From NCBI GenBank assembly GCA_009937065.1, contig JAACDF010000019.1:42055-106054 (forward strand): 64,000 nucleotides of DNA, read 5' to 3'. Positions 19,159 to 32,546 of this stretch are shown in pieces. The notes under the pieces were generated by a model. That model was given only the letters and a program-made list of their open reading frames with translations. It ran no database searches and was not told where the DNA came from. Position 1 is the first letter of the stretch. Each line of letters opens with the position of its first letter. Origin of the DNA: Gammaproteobacteria bacterium. Its GTDB lineage: Bacteria; Pseudomonadota; Gammaproteobacteria; Pseudomonadales; Halieaceae. Position numbers and translations under genes: made by a program.

Positions 19159-19940
19159 CGACGAGTCGACAGTATCAATGGGATCGAAACGTCCCATCTT
19201 GTCGTAGACCCAAAAACCGACCCACTCGTGAATTGCAGCAGTGCTGGTTGAGAGGTGCTCGACGGTGGGCATCCATCCGGGAATAGCATGAGGGTATCGA
19301 TGAACACGATGATCGGTGGGTGCTGCAGTCACTTTGAATCCCTGCGCAGTAAATAAACCGACCGCACGCCGCATATGCAGGGATGATGTAACCAGTAGCA
19401 GATGCTGGTTGCTACCGCCCTCTAGTTTGGCAACCTGCTCAGCATTACTCTGAGTTGTCAGACTCTCTTCCTCAAGTGTAATCGCTGACTCAGAGACGCC
19501 AAGGCGAACCAATAGGTCACGCATCCGAGCGGCCTCCGAGGTTGAGCCCTGCGTCTTACCACCACTGACAATCAATCGCTGTGCTTTCTTTGCCTGCCAT
19601 AGTTCGGCACCCATGAGCACACGGTCACCTGCTTCATTGAGATCTGCCCAGCGGCCGAACTTTCCCTCGGCCTCAATACCGCCGCCCAGCACCACAATTA
19701 TGTCACCGTCGGGAAGCTCCTCGGGGGAAAACGCCGGATAGCGTGCCTCTAAGGGTGCTGCGAATGTATTCACACCAAATTGCGTCGACGGAAAGTACAG
19801 AATCCCCAATGCTAAAAACGTGTAGAGCCCTGCGGCCGCGCGATTGCCGCGCAGCTGGCCCCACAGCGACAGGCCAACAAAGAACAGCCCTAGAGATAGT
19901 GGGTAGACGAAAAGGGAAAGTATTTTCGTCAACGTGAACA

Positions 19941-19941
<1 letters not shown>
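19144..19941 (-). CDS. YdcF/ElyC-like DUF218 envelope protein
   Basis: DGDIIVVLGGGI, AQRLIVSGGKTQGSTSEAARMRDLLVRLGV, LEEESLTTQSNAEQV. Confidence 0.9.
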
Positions 19942-22408
<2,467 letters not shown>

Positions 22409-22440
22409 GCTATGAAGGTAGGCGATGAACCGCCCTGTAA

Positions 22441-22468
22441 CCGTACCGGCGCATTATCGCCGGTACGG
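22441..22468. terminator. Perfect inverted repeat in the hisZ-hflC intergenic gap (possible attenuator/terminator or processing site)
   Basis: ccgtaccggcg-cattat-cgccggtacgg: 11-bp perfect stem, 6-nt loop; no obvious U tract. Confidence 0.5.
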
Positions 22469-22489
22469 TCGCAGAGATACAGTGGAAGA

Positions 22490-23362
22490 TTACTTACTCG
22501 CTTTTGGATCTCTCAAGTATTGGAAGAACTGACTATCTGGCTGGAGCAACATAATGTCGCTACCACTCGAAAACGTCTGCTGATAGGCATTCAGACTGCG
22601 AGTAAACGAGTAGAACTCAGGATCGCGGTTAAAGGCGTCGGCGTAGACGCTAGTGGCAGTAGCATCACCGTCACCGCGAATAATTTCCGCGTCCCTGACC
22701 GCCTCTGCCTCAATGACCGTCACCTTTCTGTCTGCCTCTGCGCGCATACCTTCGGCAATTTCCTTACCTTCAGATCGCAACTCCCGCGCTTCCTTTTCTC
22801 GTTCAGCATTCATCCGACGGTATACTGATTGAGATACCTCGTTCGGCAAATCAATCTTCTTAACACGGACATCAATCACCTCAACACCCAGCTCAGTCAG
22901 CACAGTTTCATTAAGTCGCGCTTTCACAGCTTCCATCAGCTGATCTCTCTCGCCTGACACCACCTCCTGAACAGTGCGGCCTGCAACCTGGTTACGAAGG
23001 TCATCGTTAATCCGCTGAGACAGAAGTGCCGCCGCACGAAACTCCTCGCCATTGGTTGCCGTGTAGTATTTGGACGTATCGATAACACGAAACTTCGCGT
23101 AGGAATCAACAATCAACTGCTTCTGTTCCTGCGTGAAAAAACGCTCGGGAGTGGAGTCAACCGTCAATATACGACCGTCAAATTTCCGCACCGAATCGAC
23201 AAAGGGAATTTTAAAGTGAAGCCCGGGCATAAGGTCGGCCTCAACAACCTCACCAAACTTGAGAAGAACGCCACGCTGTGTCTCACTGATAACGTATAAC
23301 GAATTGCTCAACACAATGAAGCCGAAAAATATCAGTGTTCCTAATAGATTAGATCTGGACAT
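22490..23362 (-). CDS. hflC: Protease modulator HflC
   Basis: SPFH protein; SNSLYVISETQRGVLLKFGEVVEADLMPGLHFKIPFVDSVRKFDGRI. Confidence 0.97.
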   Translation of the reverse strand: MSRSNLLGTLIFFGFIVLSNSLYVISETQRGVLLKFGEVVEADLMPGLHFKIPFVDSVRKFDGRILTVDSTPERFFTQEQKQLIVDSYAKFRVIDTSKYYTATNGEEFRAAALLSQRINDDLRNQVAGRTVQEVVSGERDQLMEAVKARLNETVLTELGVEVIDVRVKKIDLPNEVSQSVYRRMNAEREKEARELRSEGKEIAEGMRAEADRKVTVIEAEAVRDAEIIRGDGDATATSVYADAFNRDPEFYSFTRSLNAYQQTFSSGSDIMLLQPDSQFFQYLRDPKASK

Positions 23363-23364
23363 GA

Positions 23365-24522
23365 TTAACGCCCTCCCCGAGTGTTGCGATTGCCGAGGTC
23401 TCTTCTGAGCTGTTCTGTTACAGCGTCCGTAACTTCTCGGAGTTGCTGAGACGTGAGGCCTCTGCTCATGACGTTGCCGGGCATAGCGTTGTTGCCACCG
23501 GCGGGTGCCAGTTTATCGAGTGGTAAGTACATCATGTTATTACCCCCCTCAACGTCGACCATGACCTTACTGGTGTTTGTCAAAACGGACTCTATCGCAT
23601 CAATATATAAGCGCTCCCGAGTGACCTCAGGCGCTTTCTCGTACTCGGCTAGAAGCTGATTGAAGCGTTGCGCCTCACCCGTAGCTTTAGCGATGACTTG
23701 CTGACGGTAGGCCTCTGCCTCTTCTTTAATCCGCTGTGCGCGACCCCGTGCCTCCGGAACAATACCGTTCGCATAAGACTCGGCCTCATTTTTAACGCGC
23801 TCCTCGTCCTCTCGGGCCTTAATCACGTCATCAAAGGCTTCCTGCACCTGTGAGGGTGGGCTAGCGTCATCAATATTGACCTTCCGAACATTAATGCCGG
23901 TTGTATAAGCAACTAGGTATTGCTGAAGACGATCACGAACCTGGATTGCGATCTCGGCTCGACCTTCGGTCAAGACCAAGCCCATCGTGCTCTCGCCCAC
24001 GACATGACGAAGCGCGCTTTGCGCTGCATGCTGAAGCGAACGCTCTGGGTCACGGACCTCAAGGACGAAATTTTTGGGGTCGTCAATCACATACTGAACC
24101 GACATGCTCACATCCACAATGTTCTCGTCTTGCGTCAACATCGTCTCGCGGAACTGCGCTGATCGTACTTGTGTGACATTAACGCGAGTCAGCGAGTCGA
24201 TCCCTCGTGGGTACCAAAACAAGCCCGGTTGTGCCGTTCGATTGTATTCACCCAGCCGAAGTACAACCGCACGCTCTTGCTCACCGATCTGGGTCAAACC
24301 AAGCAAACCCCACACAGTGACAACGACAACGAGAGCAATTGTAAGTAGACCACCGGATCCGCGACCAGCACCGCCACTTCCGCCGCGAGATCGACGACCA
24401 AAGAGGCCGTTCAGCTGATCCTGCAATTTACGCAGTGCCTCGTCGAGATCGGGTGGACCCTGATCCTTTCCGCCCCAAGGATCGCGCGGGCCTTTATCGC
24501 CACCGGGCTCATTCCATGACAT
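23365..24522 (-). CDS. hflK: FtsH protease activity modulator HflK
   Basis: MSWNEPGGDKGPRDPWGGKDQGPPDLDEALRKLQDQLNGLFG; start at 24522 (ORF track 24633). Confidence 0.97.
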   Translation of the reverse strand: MSWNEPGGDKGPRDPWGGKDQGPPDLDEALRKLQDQLNGLFGRRSRGGSGGAGRGSGGLLTIALVVVVTVWGLLGLTQIGEQERAVVLRLGEYNRTAQPGLFWYPRGIDSLTRVNVTQVRSAQFRETMLTQDENIVDVSMSVQYVIDDPKNFVLEVRDPERSLQHAAQSALRHVVGESTMGLVLTEGRAEIAIQVRDRLQQYLVAYTTGINVRKVNIDDASPPSQVQEAFDDVIKAREDEERVKNEAESYANGIVPEARGRAQRIKEEAEAYRQQVIAKATGEAQRFNQLLAEYEKAPEVTRERLYIDAIESVLTNTSKVMVDVEGGNNMMYLPLDKLAPAGGNNAMPGNVMSRGLTSQQLREVTDAVTEQLRRDLGNRNTRGGR

Positions 24523-24599
24523 ATCTACTTCCTCGATAGTTGATTCTGACAGTCTAACAAAACCAGCCAAGATAGGGGCGTTATTAGCCGCTCCCGCTC

Positions 24600-25862
24600 T
24601 CAAAAACCGTACTGATGCTTCAAACGCGTCCAATCAGATTCAGGGAGATAGATGTCAAGCTCACTGCCACCGGCCTCCAACCAATCCTCAGACTTAACTG
24701 CACCCATCTCGTAAAGGGCCGCGCGCAGTTTTCCCTGTGCTGGCGCTAACTCGACAGACCCCCTAAAAAAGTTACCCGCGAGTCGCTCGCCAATCGCGTC
24801 CCTCAACAAATCAAGACCAGCACCGGTCTTTGCTGAGACAGACACCGAGTCAGGTCGGCCTTCACTGTCTCGTGTAATGCGTGGCTCACGCTCCAACAGG
24901 TCAATCTTATTGAAAACAATCAGCTGAGGTATGTCCCCCGCACCAATCTCATCGAGCACCGATTCGACTTCCATTTTTAAAAACTCGCGATCATCCGCAG
25001 AGACATCAATAACGTGAACAAGCAGCGAGGCATTGAGCGTCTCTTCAAGCGTTGCCCGAAAGGCTTCGACCAACGTGTGGGGCAGGTCAGCAATAAAGCC
25101 CACCGTATCTGCAATGATGACCCCACCCAACCCCTTGATCTCGACACGGGCCAGCGTTGGATCCAGGGTTGCGAATAGTTGATCAGCAGCATACACGCCC
25201 GATTCGGACCAGGTGTTAAACAAGGTGGACTTCCCCGCGTTGGTGTAACCAACCAACGAGACCAAAGGCACCTCGGCCCTCTGTCGAGCCCGCCGGTTCT
25301 GCGCCCTCTGCTGGCGCACTTTATCTAACCGGGACTCAATCGTACTGACACGAGCTCGCAGCAACCTTCGGTCGGTTTCCAACTGTGTTTCACCGGGTCC
25401 TCGCAGCCCAATACCACCCTTCTGGCGCTCAAGGTGAGTCCAGCCACGAATCAAGCGAGTGCTGATGTGCTTGAGCTGAGCTAACTCGACCTGCAGCTGC
25501 CCCTCATGCGTTCTAGCCCGCTGGGCAAAAATATCGAGAATGAGACCTGTTCGGGCGATGACACGGCACTTCAAAAAAGCTTCGAGATTGCGCTCCTGGC
25601 TGGGTGACAGGGCATGATTGAAAACCACCAGCTCCGCTTCCACTCGTTCTACCTCAGAAGCAATTTCTTCAAGCTTGCCCTTCCCGACAAAATATTTTGC
25701 TGTGGGAGCCCGGCGTGACCCTCGAACAACGACCGCGGGATCACCACCGGCAGACCTGACAAGCTCTATAAACTCACCCAGATCTGGCTCGTTGGCTACA
25801 CCGTCGATAGCAATCTGGACGAGCACAGCGCGTTCGCCACCACTGTGGAGATCAAAGAACAT
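24600..25862 (-). CDS. hflX: GTPase HflX
   Basis: GLRGPGETQLETDRR, VSLVGYTNAGKSTLFN, DTVGFIADLPHTLVEAFRATLEE. Confidence 0.97.
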   Translation of the reverse strand: MFFDLHSGGERAVLVQIAIDGVANEPDLGEFIELVRSAGGDPAVVVRGSRRAPTAKYFVGKGKLEEIASEVERVEAELVVFNHALSPSQERNLEAFLKCRVIARTGLILDIFAQRARTHEGQLQVELAQLKHISTRLIRGWTHLERQKGGIGLRGPGETQLETDRRLLRARVSTIESRLDKVRQQRAQNRRARQRAEVPLVSLVGYTNAGKSTLFNTWSESGVYAADQLFATLDPTLARVEIKGLGGVIIADTVGFIADLPHTLVEAFRATLEETLNASLLVHVIDVSADDREFLKMEVESVLDEIGAGDIPQLIVFNKIDLLEREPRITRDSEGRPDSVSVSAKTGAGLDLLRDAIGERLAGNFFRGSVELAPAQGKLRAALYEMGAVKSEDWLEAGGSELDIYLPESDWTRLKHQYGF

Positions 25863-25906
25863 GGTATGTCTCTACGCGTGTTACTGAAGCGCGCTGAAAG
25901 CCGATA

Positions 25907-26149
25907 TCAGGCGGCCTCTTCCTCGATTGGCGCAATGGGGATGCGCACGTTGCGCGCAGGCACAACCGTGGAAATTGCGTGCTTATAAACCATCTGCGAT
26001 ACGGTGTTCTTTAACAGAACAACAAATTGATCGAACGACTCAATCTGGCCCTGTAGCTTGATGCCGTTTACGAGATAGATTGAAACCTGAACGCGCTCTT
26101 TTCTCAATGCGTTTAGGTAAGGGTCTTGTAGCGTTTGCCCTTTTGACAT
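25907..26149 (-). CDS. hfq: RNA chaperone Hfq
   Basis: [57 protein letters not shown]. Confidence 0.99.
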   Translation of the reverse strand: MSKGQTLQDPYLNALRKERVQVSIYLVNGIKLQGQIESFDQFVVLLKNTVSQMVYKHAISTVVPARNVRIPIAPIEEEAA

Positions 26150-26225
26150 GGGAGCTCCTTAAAATGTCAACGGCCGCAAAAAACGAGGCGGCCCAATATC
26201 CCCTAAAATCGGGGCCAATAGTCTA

Positions 26226-27143
26226 CTACGACAGCGGAGCCTCTAGGTAGTTCCTAAGATGGTTCTTGACCTGCTCTCGACCATCTTTTGCTTCGCTGTC
26301 TATCAAGTGTAGACCAGACCAGCTGCGAAGCCACGTTATTTGACGCTTGGCTAATTGCCGTGTCGCCGCAATACCTTTATCTCTCGCTTCCTCGAGTGAA
26401 TACTCACCCGACAAATGTGACCAAATCTGTCTGTAGCCCACTGCTCGGATCGCAGGAAGATCGACATGCAAGTCTCGCCGCTCGAAAAGCGCTTTGACCT
26501 CCTCCACAAAACCTGCCTCCAGCATAAGGTCGAAGCGAGCCTCAATCCTGGCATGCAGGGTGGCTCGGTCGTTGGGTGCCAGCGCAATACAGATGGCCTC
26601 GCGGCGATCCTGAGTGCTGGCTCGCTGCCACTGGCTCATTGGGATGCCCGTTTGACGAAATACCTCGAGGGCGCGCGAAATGCGCTGACTATGATTGGGA
26701 TGCAGGTTATCGGCCGTATCAGGATCCACCTTCGCCAACGCTCGATGCATCTCAGACCAGCCCAGTTGCAATGCCTCCGCCTCTATCTCAGCGCGAACCA
26801 CCCGATCTGTGGCGGGCATGTCAGCCAGCCCCTCTATGAGTGCTCGGTAATACATCATCGTACCGCCCACCAATACGACCCGCCGTCCGCGTGACCGCGC
26901 GTCTGCAATGCAGTTCAGCGTATCCTCGACGAAATTTGCGGCCGAATAAACATCAGCGGGGTCGCGAATATCAATGAGGTGATGCGGATAATCAGGCTGC
27001 GCAGCTCCAATACACAAACCTCGATAGACAAGCGCCGAGTCAACGCTAATCAACTCCACATTAAACGACTCAGCGAGGGCAATGGCGGCATCTGTCTTCC
27101 CTGCAGCCGTGGGGCCCATAAGACAAATTAGTGGTTCCGGCAC
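26226..27143 (-). CDS. miaA: tRNA dimethylallyltransferase
   Basis: LICLMGPTAAGKTDAAIALA, DSALVYRGLCIGAAQP, VGGTMMYYRALIEGLADMPA. Confidence 0.98.
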   Translation of the reverse strand: MPEPLICLMGPTAAGKTDAAIALAESFNVELISVDSALVYRGLCIGAAQPDYPHHLIDIRDPADVYSAANFVEDTLNCIADARSRGRRVVLVGGTMMYYRALIEGLADMPATDRVVRAEIEAEALQLGWSEMHRALAKVDPDTADNLHPNHSQRISRALEVFRQTGIPMSQWQRASTQDRREAICIALAPNDRATLHARIEARFDLMLEAGFVEEVKALFERRDLHVDLPAIRAVGYRQIWSHLSGEYSLEEARDKGIAATRQLAKRQITWLRSWSGLHLIDSEAKDGREQVKNHLRNYLEAPLS

Positions 27144-27144
27144 A

Positions 27145-29001
27145 TCAACGTCCTCGCAGAAACAGCTTATCTAACTCGTCATGTCCCAATTGGATCCACG
27201 TAGGGCGACCATGATTGCACTGACCCGAGTTTTCAGTGGTTTCCATGTCCCTCAACAACCCGTTCATCTCAGCAATGGACAGCGCTCGGTTCGCGCGCAC
27301 CGACCCGTGGCAGGCCATGGTGGCCAGAATCTCATCCATTCGCGCCGAAAGACGATCGCTATGACCCACCTCCGCGAGATCACCCAGTACGTCACGTAAG
27401 AGGTTGGCGGCATTATCTCTGGCGAGAATGACTGGAATTTCCCTTATCAAAACCGTGTCATCACTTGCTGCATCAACCACCAATCCAAGTTGCGAAAAGA
27501 GCTCGGAGAACTCTTCGTAAGCTCCCATCTCTGCGGTTGTGAGTTTTATCGGCTCGGGGACGAGTAGCGGCTGACTGGCAATCGATGCCGTCGCACGCGC
27601 CGCCTTCAAACGCTCGTAGGTGATGCGTTCATGTGCAGCGTGTGCATCGACCAAAACCATGCCTTCCATGTTCTGCGCGACGATGTAGGTGCCATGAAGA
27701 TGGGCGATAGCGAAGCCCAGTGGAGGTACATCACTCCCCTGAAGCACAGCTGCTGACGACAATGCTGAGCTCATCCCCGCGCTGACTAAGCCTCTGTCAG
27801 AACCCGGTACCGCAAACGACGTCGGTTTCGACAACGGCTCACCGAAGGGGTTCGCACCGACTGCGGGCTCGCTCAGACTGTCGATGCCCCTCGGAATTTC
27901 AAGCCCCATCGAGACCTGCTGAAACTGACTTTCGAATGGCTGCGATTCCGCTACTTGGTCGAGGTTAGCCCGGTTTGCAACATCCGAGGGTCGTACATCG
28001 GCCAAAGCGCGCCCCAGTGTGCTGAAGACAAACCCGTGAACCGATCGACTGTCGCGGAACCTCACCTCGTGTTTTGTAGGATGGACATTTACATCAACAC
28101 GATTGGCGTCCAACTCGAGGAATAGGACGTAGGCTGGATGGCGTCCACCGTAGAGCACATCTCGGTAAGCTTGCCGAACCGCGTGCGTAATGACCTTATC
28201 TTTGACCACTCGGCCGTTGACGAAAAAATACTGCAAATCTGCCTGTGACCGTGAAAAGGTCGGTAAACCCACCCAGCCATGCAGTGACAGACCGTGCGCG
28301 ACTCGATCGACGACGACACTCTCTCGCGCAAACGGCTCGCCGCATATACCAATGACACGCCGCTGCAGATCATGGTCTGACGTACCGGCTGTCAACCGGT
28401 GAAGTACTTTGCCGTTGTGTGACAAGACAAAGGTTGCATCAGGTCGGGCCAAAGCGGTCCGCTTTACCACCTCTTCAACCCGCGCCAACTCCGTTCGCTC
28501 CGTGCGCAGAAATTTTCGACGCGCTGGCGTGTTGTAAAACAGGTCACGTATCTCAAGCGTTGTCCCTCTGGGATGTGCGGCTGGTGATACTGTGACTTTC
28601 ATCTCACGACCCTCGCAGCGCGCTACCTGACCCTGACTGGGGTCCTCAGAGGTGTTTGATGTGACAGATAACTTGGACACGGACGCGATCGAGGCCAGTG
28701 CCTCACCTCGAAAACCCAAGGTTGCTACAGCCTCAAGATCATCAATCGACGCAATTTTGCTTGTAGCATGGCGAGCCAGTGCCAGGGGTAATTCTCCCCC
28801 TGCTATGCCGGCTCCATTATCAGTAATGCGTATTCGTTTGACGCCACCCTCGTCGACATCAATGGTAATAACCGTTGCACCGGCATCGAGGGCATTCTCC
28901 AGCACCTCTTTAACCACAGAGGCTGGACGCTCAACGACCTCACCTGCCGCTATCTGGTTGGCCAGCCGATTGTCGAGCTGTTTGATCTTCCCAATCGACA
29001 T
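27145..29001 (-). CDS. mutL: DNA mismatch repair protein MutL
   Basis: IKQLDNRLANQIAAGEVVERPASVVKEVLENALDAGA; FRGEALASIASVS. Confidence 0.98.
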   Translation of the reverse strand: MSIGKIKQLDNRLANQIAAGEVVERPASVVKEVLENALDAGATVITIDVDEGGVKRIRITDNGAGIAGGELPLALARHATSKIASIDDLEAVATLGFRGEALASIASVSKLSVTSNTSEDPSQGQVARCEGREMKVTVSPAAHPRGTTLEIRDLFYNTPARRKFLRTERTELARVEEVVKRTALARPDATFVLSHNGKVLHRLTAGTSDHDLQRRVIGICGEPFARESVVVDRVAHGLSLHGWVGLPTFSRSQADLQYFFVNGRVVKDKVITHAVRQAYRDVLYGGRHPAYVLFLELDANRVDVNVHPTKHEVRFRDSRSVHGFVFSTLGRALADVRPSDVANRANLDQVAESQPFESQFQQVSMGLEIPRGIDSLSEPAVGANPFGEPLSKPTSFAVPGSDRGLVSAGMSSALSSAAVLQGSDVPPLGFAIAHLHGTYIVAQNMEGMVLVDAHAAHERITYERLKAARATASIASQPLLVPEPIKLTTAEMGAYEEFSELFSQLGLVVDAASDDTVLIREIPVILARDNAANLLRDVLGDLAEVGHSDRLSARMDEILATMACHGSVRANRALSIAEMNGLLRDMETTENSGQCNHGRPTWIQLGHDELDKLFLRGR

Positions 29002-30377
29002 CAGCCGGACTCCGGAATGATCAAGACCTGACCCACTGTAATGGTCTTCGATGACAGCGAATTGCTTCGCATTAACTCGTCAACTGACACCGCGTACTTG
29101 GCAGCAATTCCGGACAAGGTGTCACCCCTGACCACCTGCACCGTGCGCTCAATAGTGGCCTCCCCCGAGGATGATCTCGCGAAAATAGTGCCCGGTGGTG
29201 GATTTGATTTAAACCAACGGTGAACCCCGCGAAAAATTGCCTCCGCCATCTTGTCCTGATAACCGGGCGTTGCCAGTAATGACGATTCTTTGGGGTTAGA
29301 GATAAACCCTGTCTCCACGAGAATTGAGGGAATATCAGGGGACTTCAACACTAGAAAGGCAGCTTGCTCCACCTTGGTTTTATGGAGTCTCGGTGCCACC
29401 TTACCCATCTCACCGAGCACTTCTGCGCCCACGTCCAAGCTAGAGTCGAGCGTCCCGGTCATCGACAGATCAGTTAAAACGCCAGCCAAGATGTCGTCCA
29501 TATCTGACACGGCGACACCGCCTACCAAATCGGCTGCATTCTCTTTATCCGCCAGAAATTGTGCCGTTGTCGAGGTGGCGCCTCGGGTCGATAGCGCATA
29601 AACCGAAGCACCATTGGCCGACGGGTGAGTGAAGGCATCGGCGTGAATTGAAATAAAGAGATCGGCCTGATTTTTCCGCGCAAGGTCTCGCCGACCCTTG
29701 TGTGTAATGTAGTAATCTCCAGTTCGAATCATCACTGGCCGAAACTGAGGTGCAGCATCAAACTTTGATTTCAGACGGTTAGCAATCTGCAGGACGACGT
29801 GTTTTTCGCGCAATTTTTTGGGGCCTGACGCGCCTGGATCCTCGCCACCATGCCCGGCATCAATGGCCACCACGACGGGGCGTCGTGTATCAGCTTTGCT
29901 GACTGTTTTCTTAGGAGGTGCAGTCACGGGTTGGTTGGACGTCTCGGCGTCGAATAAATCTAACACCAGACGATGACCCGTTCGCTCGTTGGGCGCCAAC
30001 TGAAAACTCTTGGGCTTCACCTCGGCAGAGAGATCAAATACCACTCGCAAGTCTTCACCCTGCCGAATACCTGACCGGACCCGAGCAATCGGTGTTCCAT
30101 CAAGTGGCAAATCAGTCAGCACGCCAACCAGTGAGGCGTCGTCGACGTCAAGCACCAACCGGGAGGGATTTGCCAGCTCGAGCACCTTATGGGTGGTGGG
30201 ACCAGACAAATCCAAGACCACTCGCGTGTGGTCCGGAGCACGCCACAGGCGAATGTCTTCCACCTGCACACTTGCGAGCACCCGAGGCGCCAAGAGGGTC
30301 ATCAAACAGCCGGTCGCCACCAGAAAGCTATGAAGGTTAGGCACGATGACCTCCCATCCGAACCAGTAAGTCATCAC
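29001..30377 (-). CDS. amiB: N-acetylmuramoyl-L-alanine amidase with AMIN and LysM domains
   Basis: VVVAIDAGHGGEDPGASG, LFISIHADAF, SILVETGFISNPKE, C-terminal VVRGDTLSGIAAKYAVSVDELMRSNSL; exact start uncertain. Confidence 0.95.
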   Translation of the reverse strand: MMTYWFGWEVIVPNLHSFLVATGCLMTLLAPRVLASVQVEDIRLWRAPDHTRVVLDLSGPTTHKVLELANPSRLVLDVDDASLVGVLTDLPLDGTPIARVRSGIRQGEDLRVVFDLSAEVKPKSFQLAPNERTGHRLVLDLFDAETSNQPVTAPPKKTVSKADTRRPVVVAIDAGHGGEDPGASGPKKLREKHVVLQIANRLKSKFDAAPQFRPVMIRTGDYYITHKGRRDLARKNQADLFISIHADAFTHPSANGASVYALSTRGATSTTAQFLADKENAADLVGGVAVSDMDDILAGVLTDLSMTGTLDSSLDVGAEVLGEMGKVAPRLHKTKVEQAAFLVLKSPDIPSILVETGFISNPKESSLLATPGYQDKMAEAIFRGVHRWFKSNPPPGTIFARSSSGEATIERTVQVVRGDTLSGIAAKYAVSVDELMRSNSLSSKTITVGQVLIIPESG

Positions 30378-30819
30378 CTTGGGTTGTCAACGCGTTAATC
30401 GTTAGTTGGCGTCCGTCACCCGATTCGTGAAGGGCAACCTGAAGATCAGGTACCGGCAACCATCCTTCACCCTTTGATGGCCATTCGATAAATAAAATAG
30501 CGCCGCTGGCAATGTAGTCGCGAATTCCCAAGAACTCCAGCTCCTCAGGGTTTGATAGCCGATACAGATCTAAGTGGCAAATTTGACCAGCCTCGGCGAG
30601 ATCATAGGGCTCACACAGAGTGTAGGTTGGACTCTTCGCCGAGCCAGCATGGCCAAGGGCACGAAGCGCGCCCCGTGTGAAAGTGGTTTTTCCCGCACCA
30701 AGCTCACCTATTAAAAAAACTACGCAACCTGCATTGAGCGCGCGTCCAATCGCAGAGCCTGCGGCGACAGTCGCGGCCTCGTCTGGAAGAAATTTCGTGA
30801 ATGAACCCAAACTACTCAT
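30337..30819 (-). CDS. tsaE: tRNA threonylcarbamoyladenosine biosynthesis ATPase TsaE
   Basis: FLIGELGAGKTTFTRGALRALGHAGSAKSPTYTLCEPY. Confidence 0.96.
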   Translation of the reverse strand: MSSLGSFTKFLPDEAATVAAGSAIGRALNAGCVVFLIGELGAGKTTFTRGALRALGHAGSAKSPTYTLCEPYDLAEAGQICHLDLYRLSNPEELEFLGIRDYIASGAILFIEWPSKGEGWLPVPDLQVALHESGDGRQLTINALTTQGDDLLVRMGGHRA

Positions 30820-30865
30820 GCCGAGAGTGTACCTTGGTCAGCCGCGTATCTGTCACAATGTTGCG

Positions 30866-31918
30866 GTGAATAACGAAGAGCACAATGAATTAGTCGATAC
30901 CATCCGTCGCTGGGCCAACGAGTTGGGTTTTCAGGATGTTGGGTTCACAGGAATCGAACTCAATGAACACGAAGCCTACCTCCAAAAGTGGTTGGATGCC
31001 GGCTATCACGGCACCATGAGCTGGATGGACCGCCATGGTACTAAGCGAAGTCGACCCTCAGAACTCGTTCCTGGGACCTGTACTGTTATTTCTTGCCGCA
31101 TGGATTACCGGCCCGAAGCCATGGATTCCTGGCAGGTTCTGAATGCCTCGGAAAAAGGCTTCGTATCTCGGTATGCGGTCGGTAGGGACTACCATAAAAT
31201 CATTCGATCACGACTGGCCAAACTTGCCGATCGCATAGCGTTAGAACTTGGCTCGGGTGATTTCAGAGCCTTTGTAGACAGCGCACCAGTACTCGAACGC
31301 GCCATTGCAGAGCAGTCAGGTCTAGGCTGGATAGCAAAAAATACGATGCTAATTAATGAGTCTGCCGGATCCTACTTTTTCCTTGGAGAGATCTACACGG
31401 ATATCCCGCTACCACGCTCCAAGCCCAAAGAGGATAAGCACTGTGGCAGCTGCTCCGCCTGTCTGACTGCCTGCCCAACCGATGCTTTCGTTGCGCCTTT
31501 TGTTCTCGATGCACGACGTTGTATCTCTTATCTCACTATCGAGCATGAGGGCTCGATAGCAGAGGAACTCAGGGGAAAAATGGGTAATCGCATTTACGGC
31601 TGCGATGACTGCCAGATGGTCTGCCCTTGGAATAAGTTCGCCTCGATATCAAACGAATCAGACTTTGCACCGCGGTGGGATTTGGACAACCCCAATTTAG
31701 TCGAACTCTTCGCCTGGACAGAGCAGGAGTTCCTTGAACGACTTCAAGGCTCACCGATACGGCGTATCGGCTATAAGAAGTGGCTTCGAAATATTGCCGT
31801 AGCTTTAGGCAATGCTGAAACATCACCCGAAGTGCTTCAGGCACTCAAGTCTCGTGAACATCATACGTCTTCTCTTGTAAGAGAACACGTGACGTGGGCG
31901 CTCAGTCAGCACAACTAA
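30866..31918 (+). CDS. queG: Epoxyqueuosine reductase QueG
   Basis: CGSCSACLTACPTDAF and CDDCQMVCPWN 4Fe-4S motifs; GTG start at 30866 likely (ORF track opens at 30677). Confidence 0.95.
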   Translation: MNNEEHNELVDTIRRWANELGFQDVGFTGIELNEHEAYLQKWLDAGYHGTMSWMDRHGTKRSRPSELVPGTCTVISCRMDYRPEAMDSWQVLNASEKGFVSRYAVGRDYHKIIRSRLAKLADRIALELGSGDFRAFVDSAPVLERAIAEQSGLGWIAKNTMLINESAGSYFFLGEIYTDIPLPRSKPKEDKHCGSCSACLTACPTDAFVAPFVLDARRCISYLTIEHEGSIAEELRGKMGNRIYGCDDCQMVCPWNKFASISNESDFAPRWDLDNPNLVELFAWTEQEFLERLQGSPIRRIGYKKWLRNIAVALGNAETSPEVLQALKSREHHTSSLVREHVTWALSQHN

Positions 31919-31943
31919 GCTCACTGCACACTTAATTCGAAAT

Positions 31944-32483
31944 CTACAATCGGATGAGGTGCTCTCTGAAATACCGGAGTTCCTCAATGGACTCGATGAT
32001 ATCCGCCAGGGCTTCATGGACGTTACGTTTCGGAGCTGGCGGTAACTCCGGCCGCCAGTAGTTGGCGAGCAATTTCAAGGTCGTGACGTCGAGATTACGA
32101 TAGTGGAAGAACGTCTCGAGACTGGCGAGGTGACGGGCCATAAATCGACGGTCCTGACAGATCGAATTGCCGCACATTGGCGAGCGGTTCGGTGTCACCC
32201 AATCATCGAGAAACCGCAGTGTTTCTTGCGCCGCCGCGGTCTCGTCCATCGTGCTGGCTCTGACGCGATCGACCAGTCCAGAGTTCGTGTGCGTTCGGGT
32301 ATTCCACTCATCCATTTTCGCGAGCACGTCATCGCTCTGATGTATTGCAATGACCGGCCCCTCAGCCAATATGTCGAGATCTAGAGATGTAATAATCGTT
32401 GCTATCTCGATGACCCGGTCGGAATCCGGATCTAAGCCCGTCATCTCCATATCGACCCAAATCAGCCGCTTGTCCTTATCCAT
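31944..32483 (-). CDS. orn: Oligoribonuclease
   Basis: [43 protein letters not shown]; start at 32483 (ORF track 32951). Confidence 0.97.
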   Translation of the reverse strand: MDKDKRLIWVDMEMTGLDPDSDRVIEIATIITSLDLDILAEGPVIAIHQSDDVLAKMDEWNTRTHTNSGLVDRVRASTMDETAAAQETLRFLDDWVTPNRSPMCGNSICQDRRFMARHLASLETFFHYRNLDVTTLKLLANYWRPELPPAPKRNVHEALADIIESIEELRYFREHLIRL

Positions 32484-32546
32484 TATGCACCGTCCTCTCA
32501 AAAGCAAACTACATCGTTTCGGGAGCTGACAGGGTACACTGACTTT

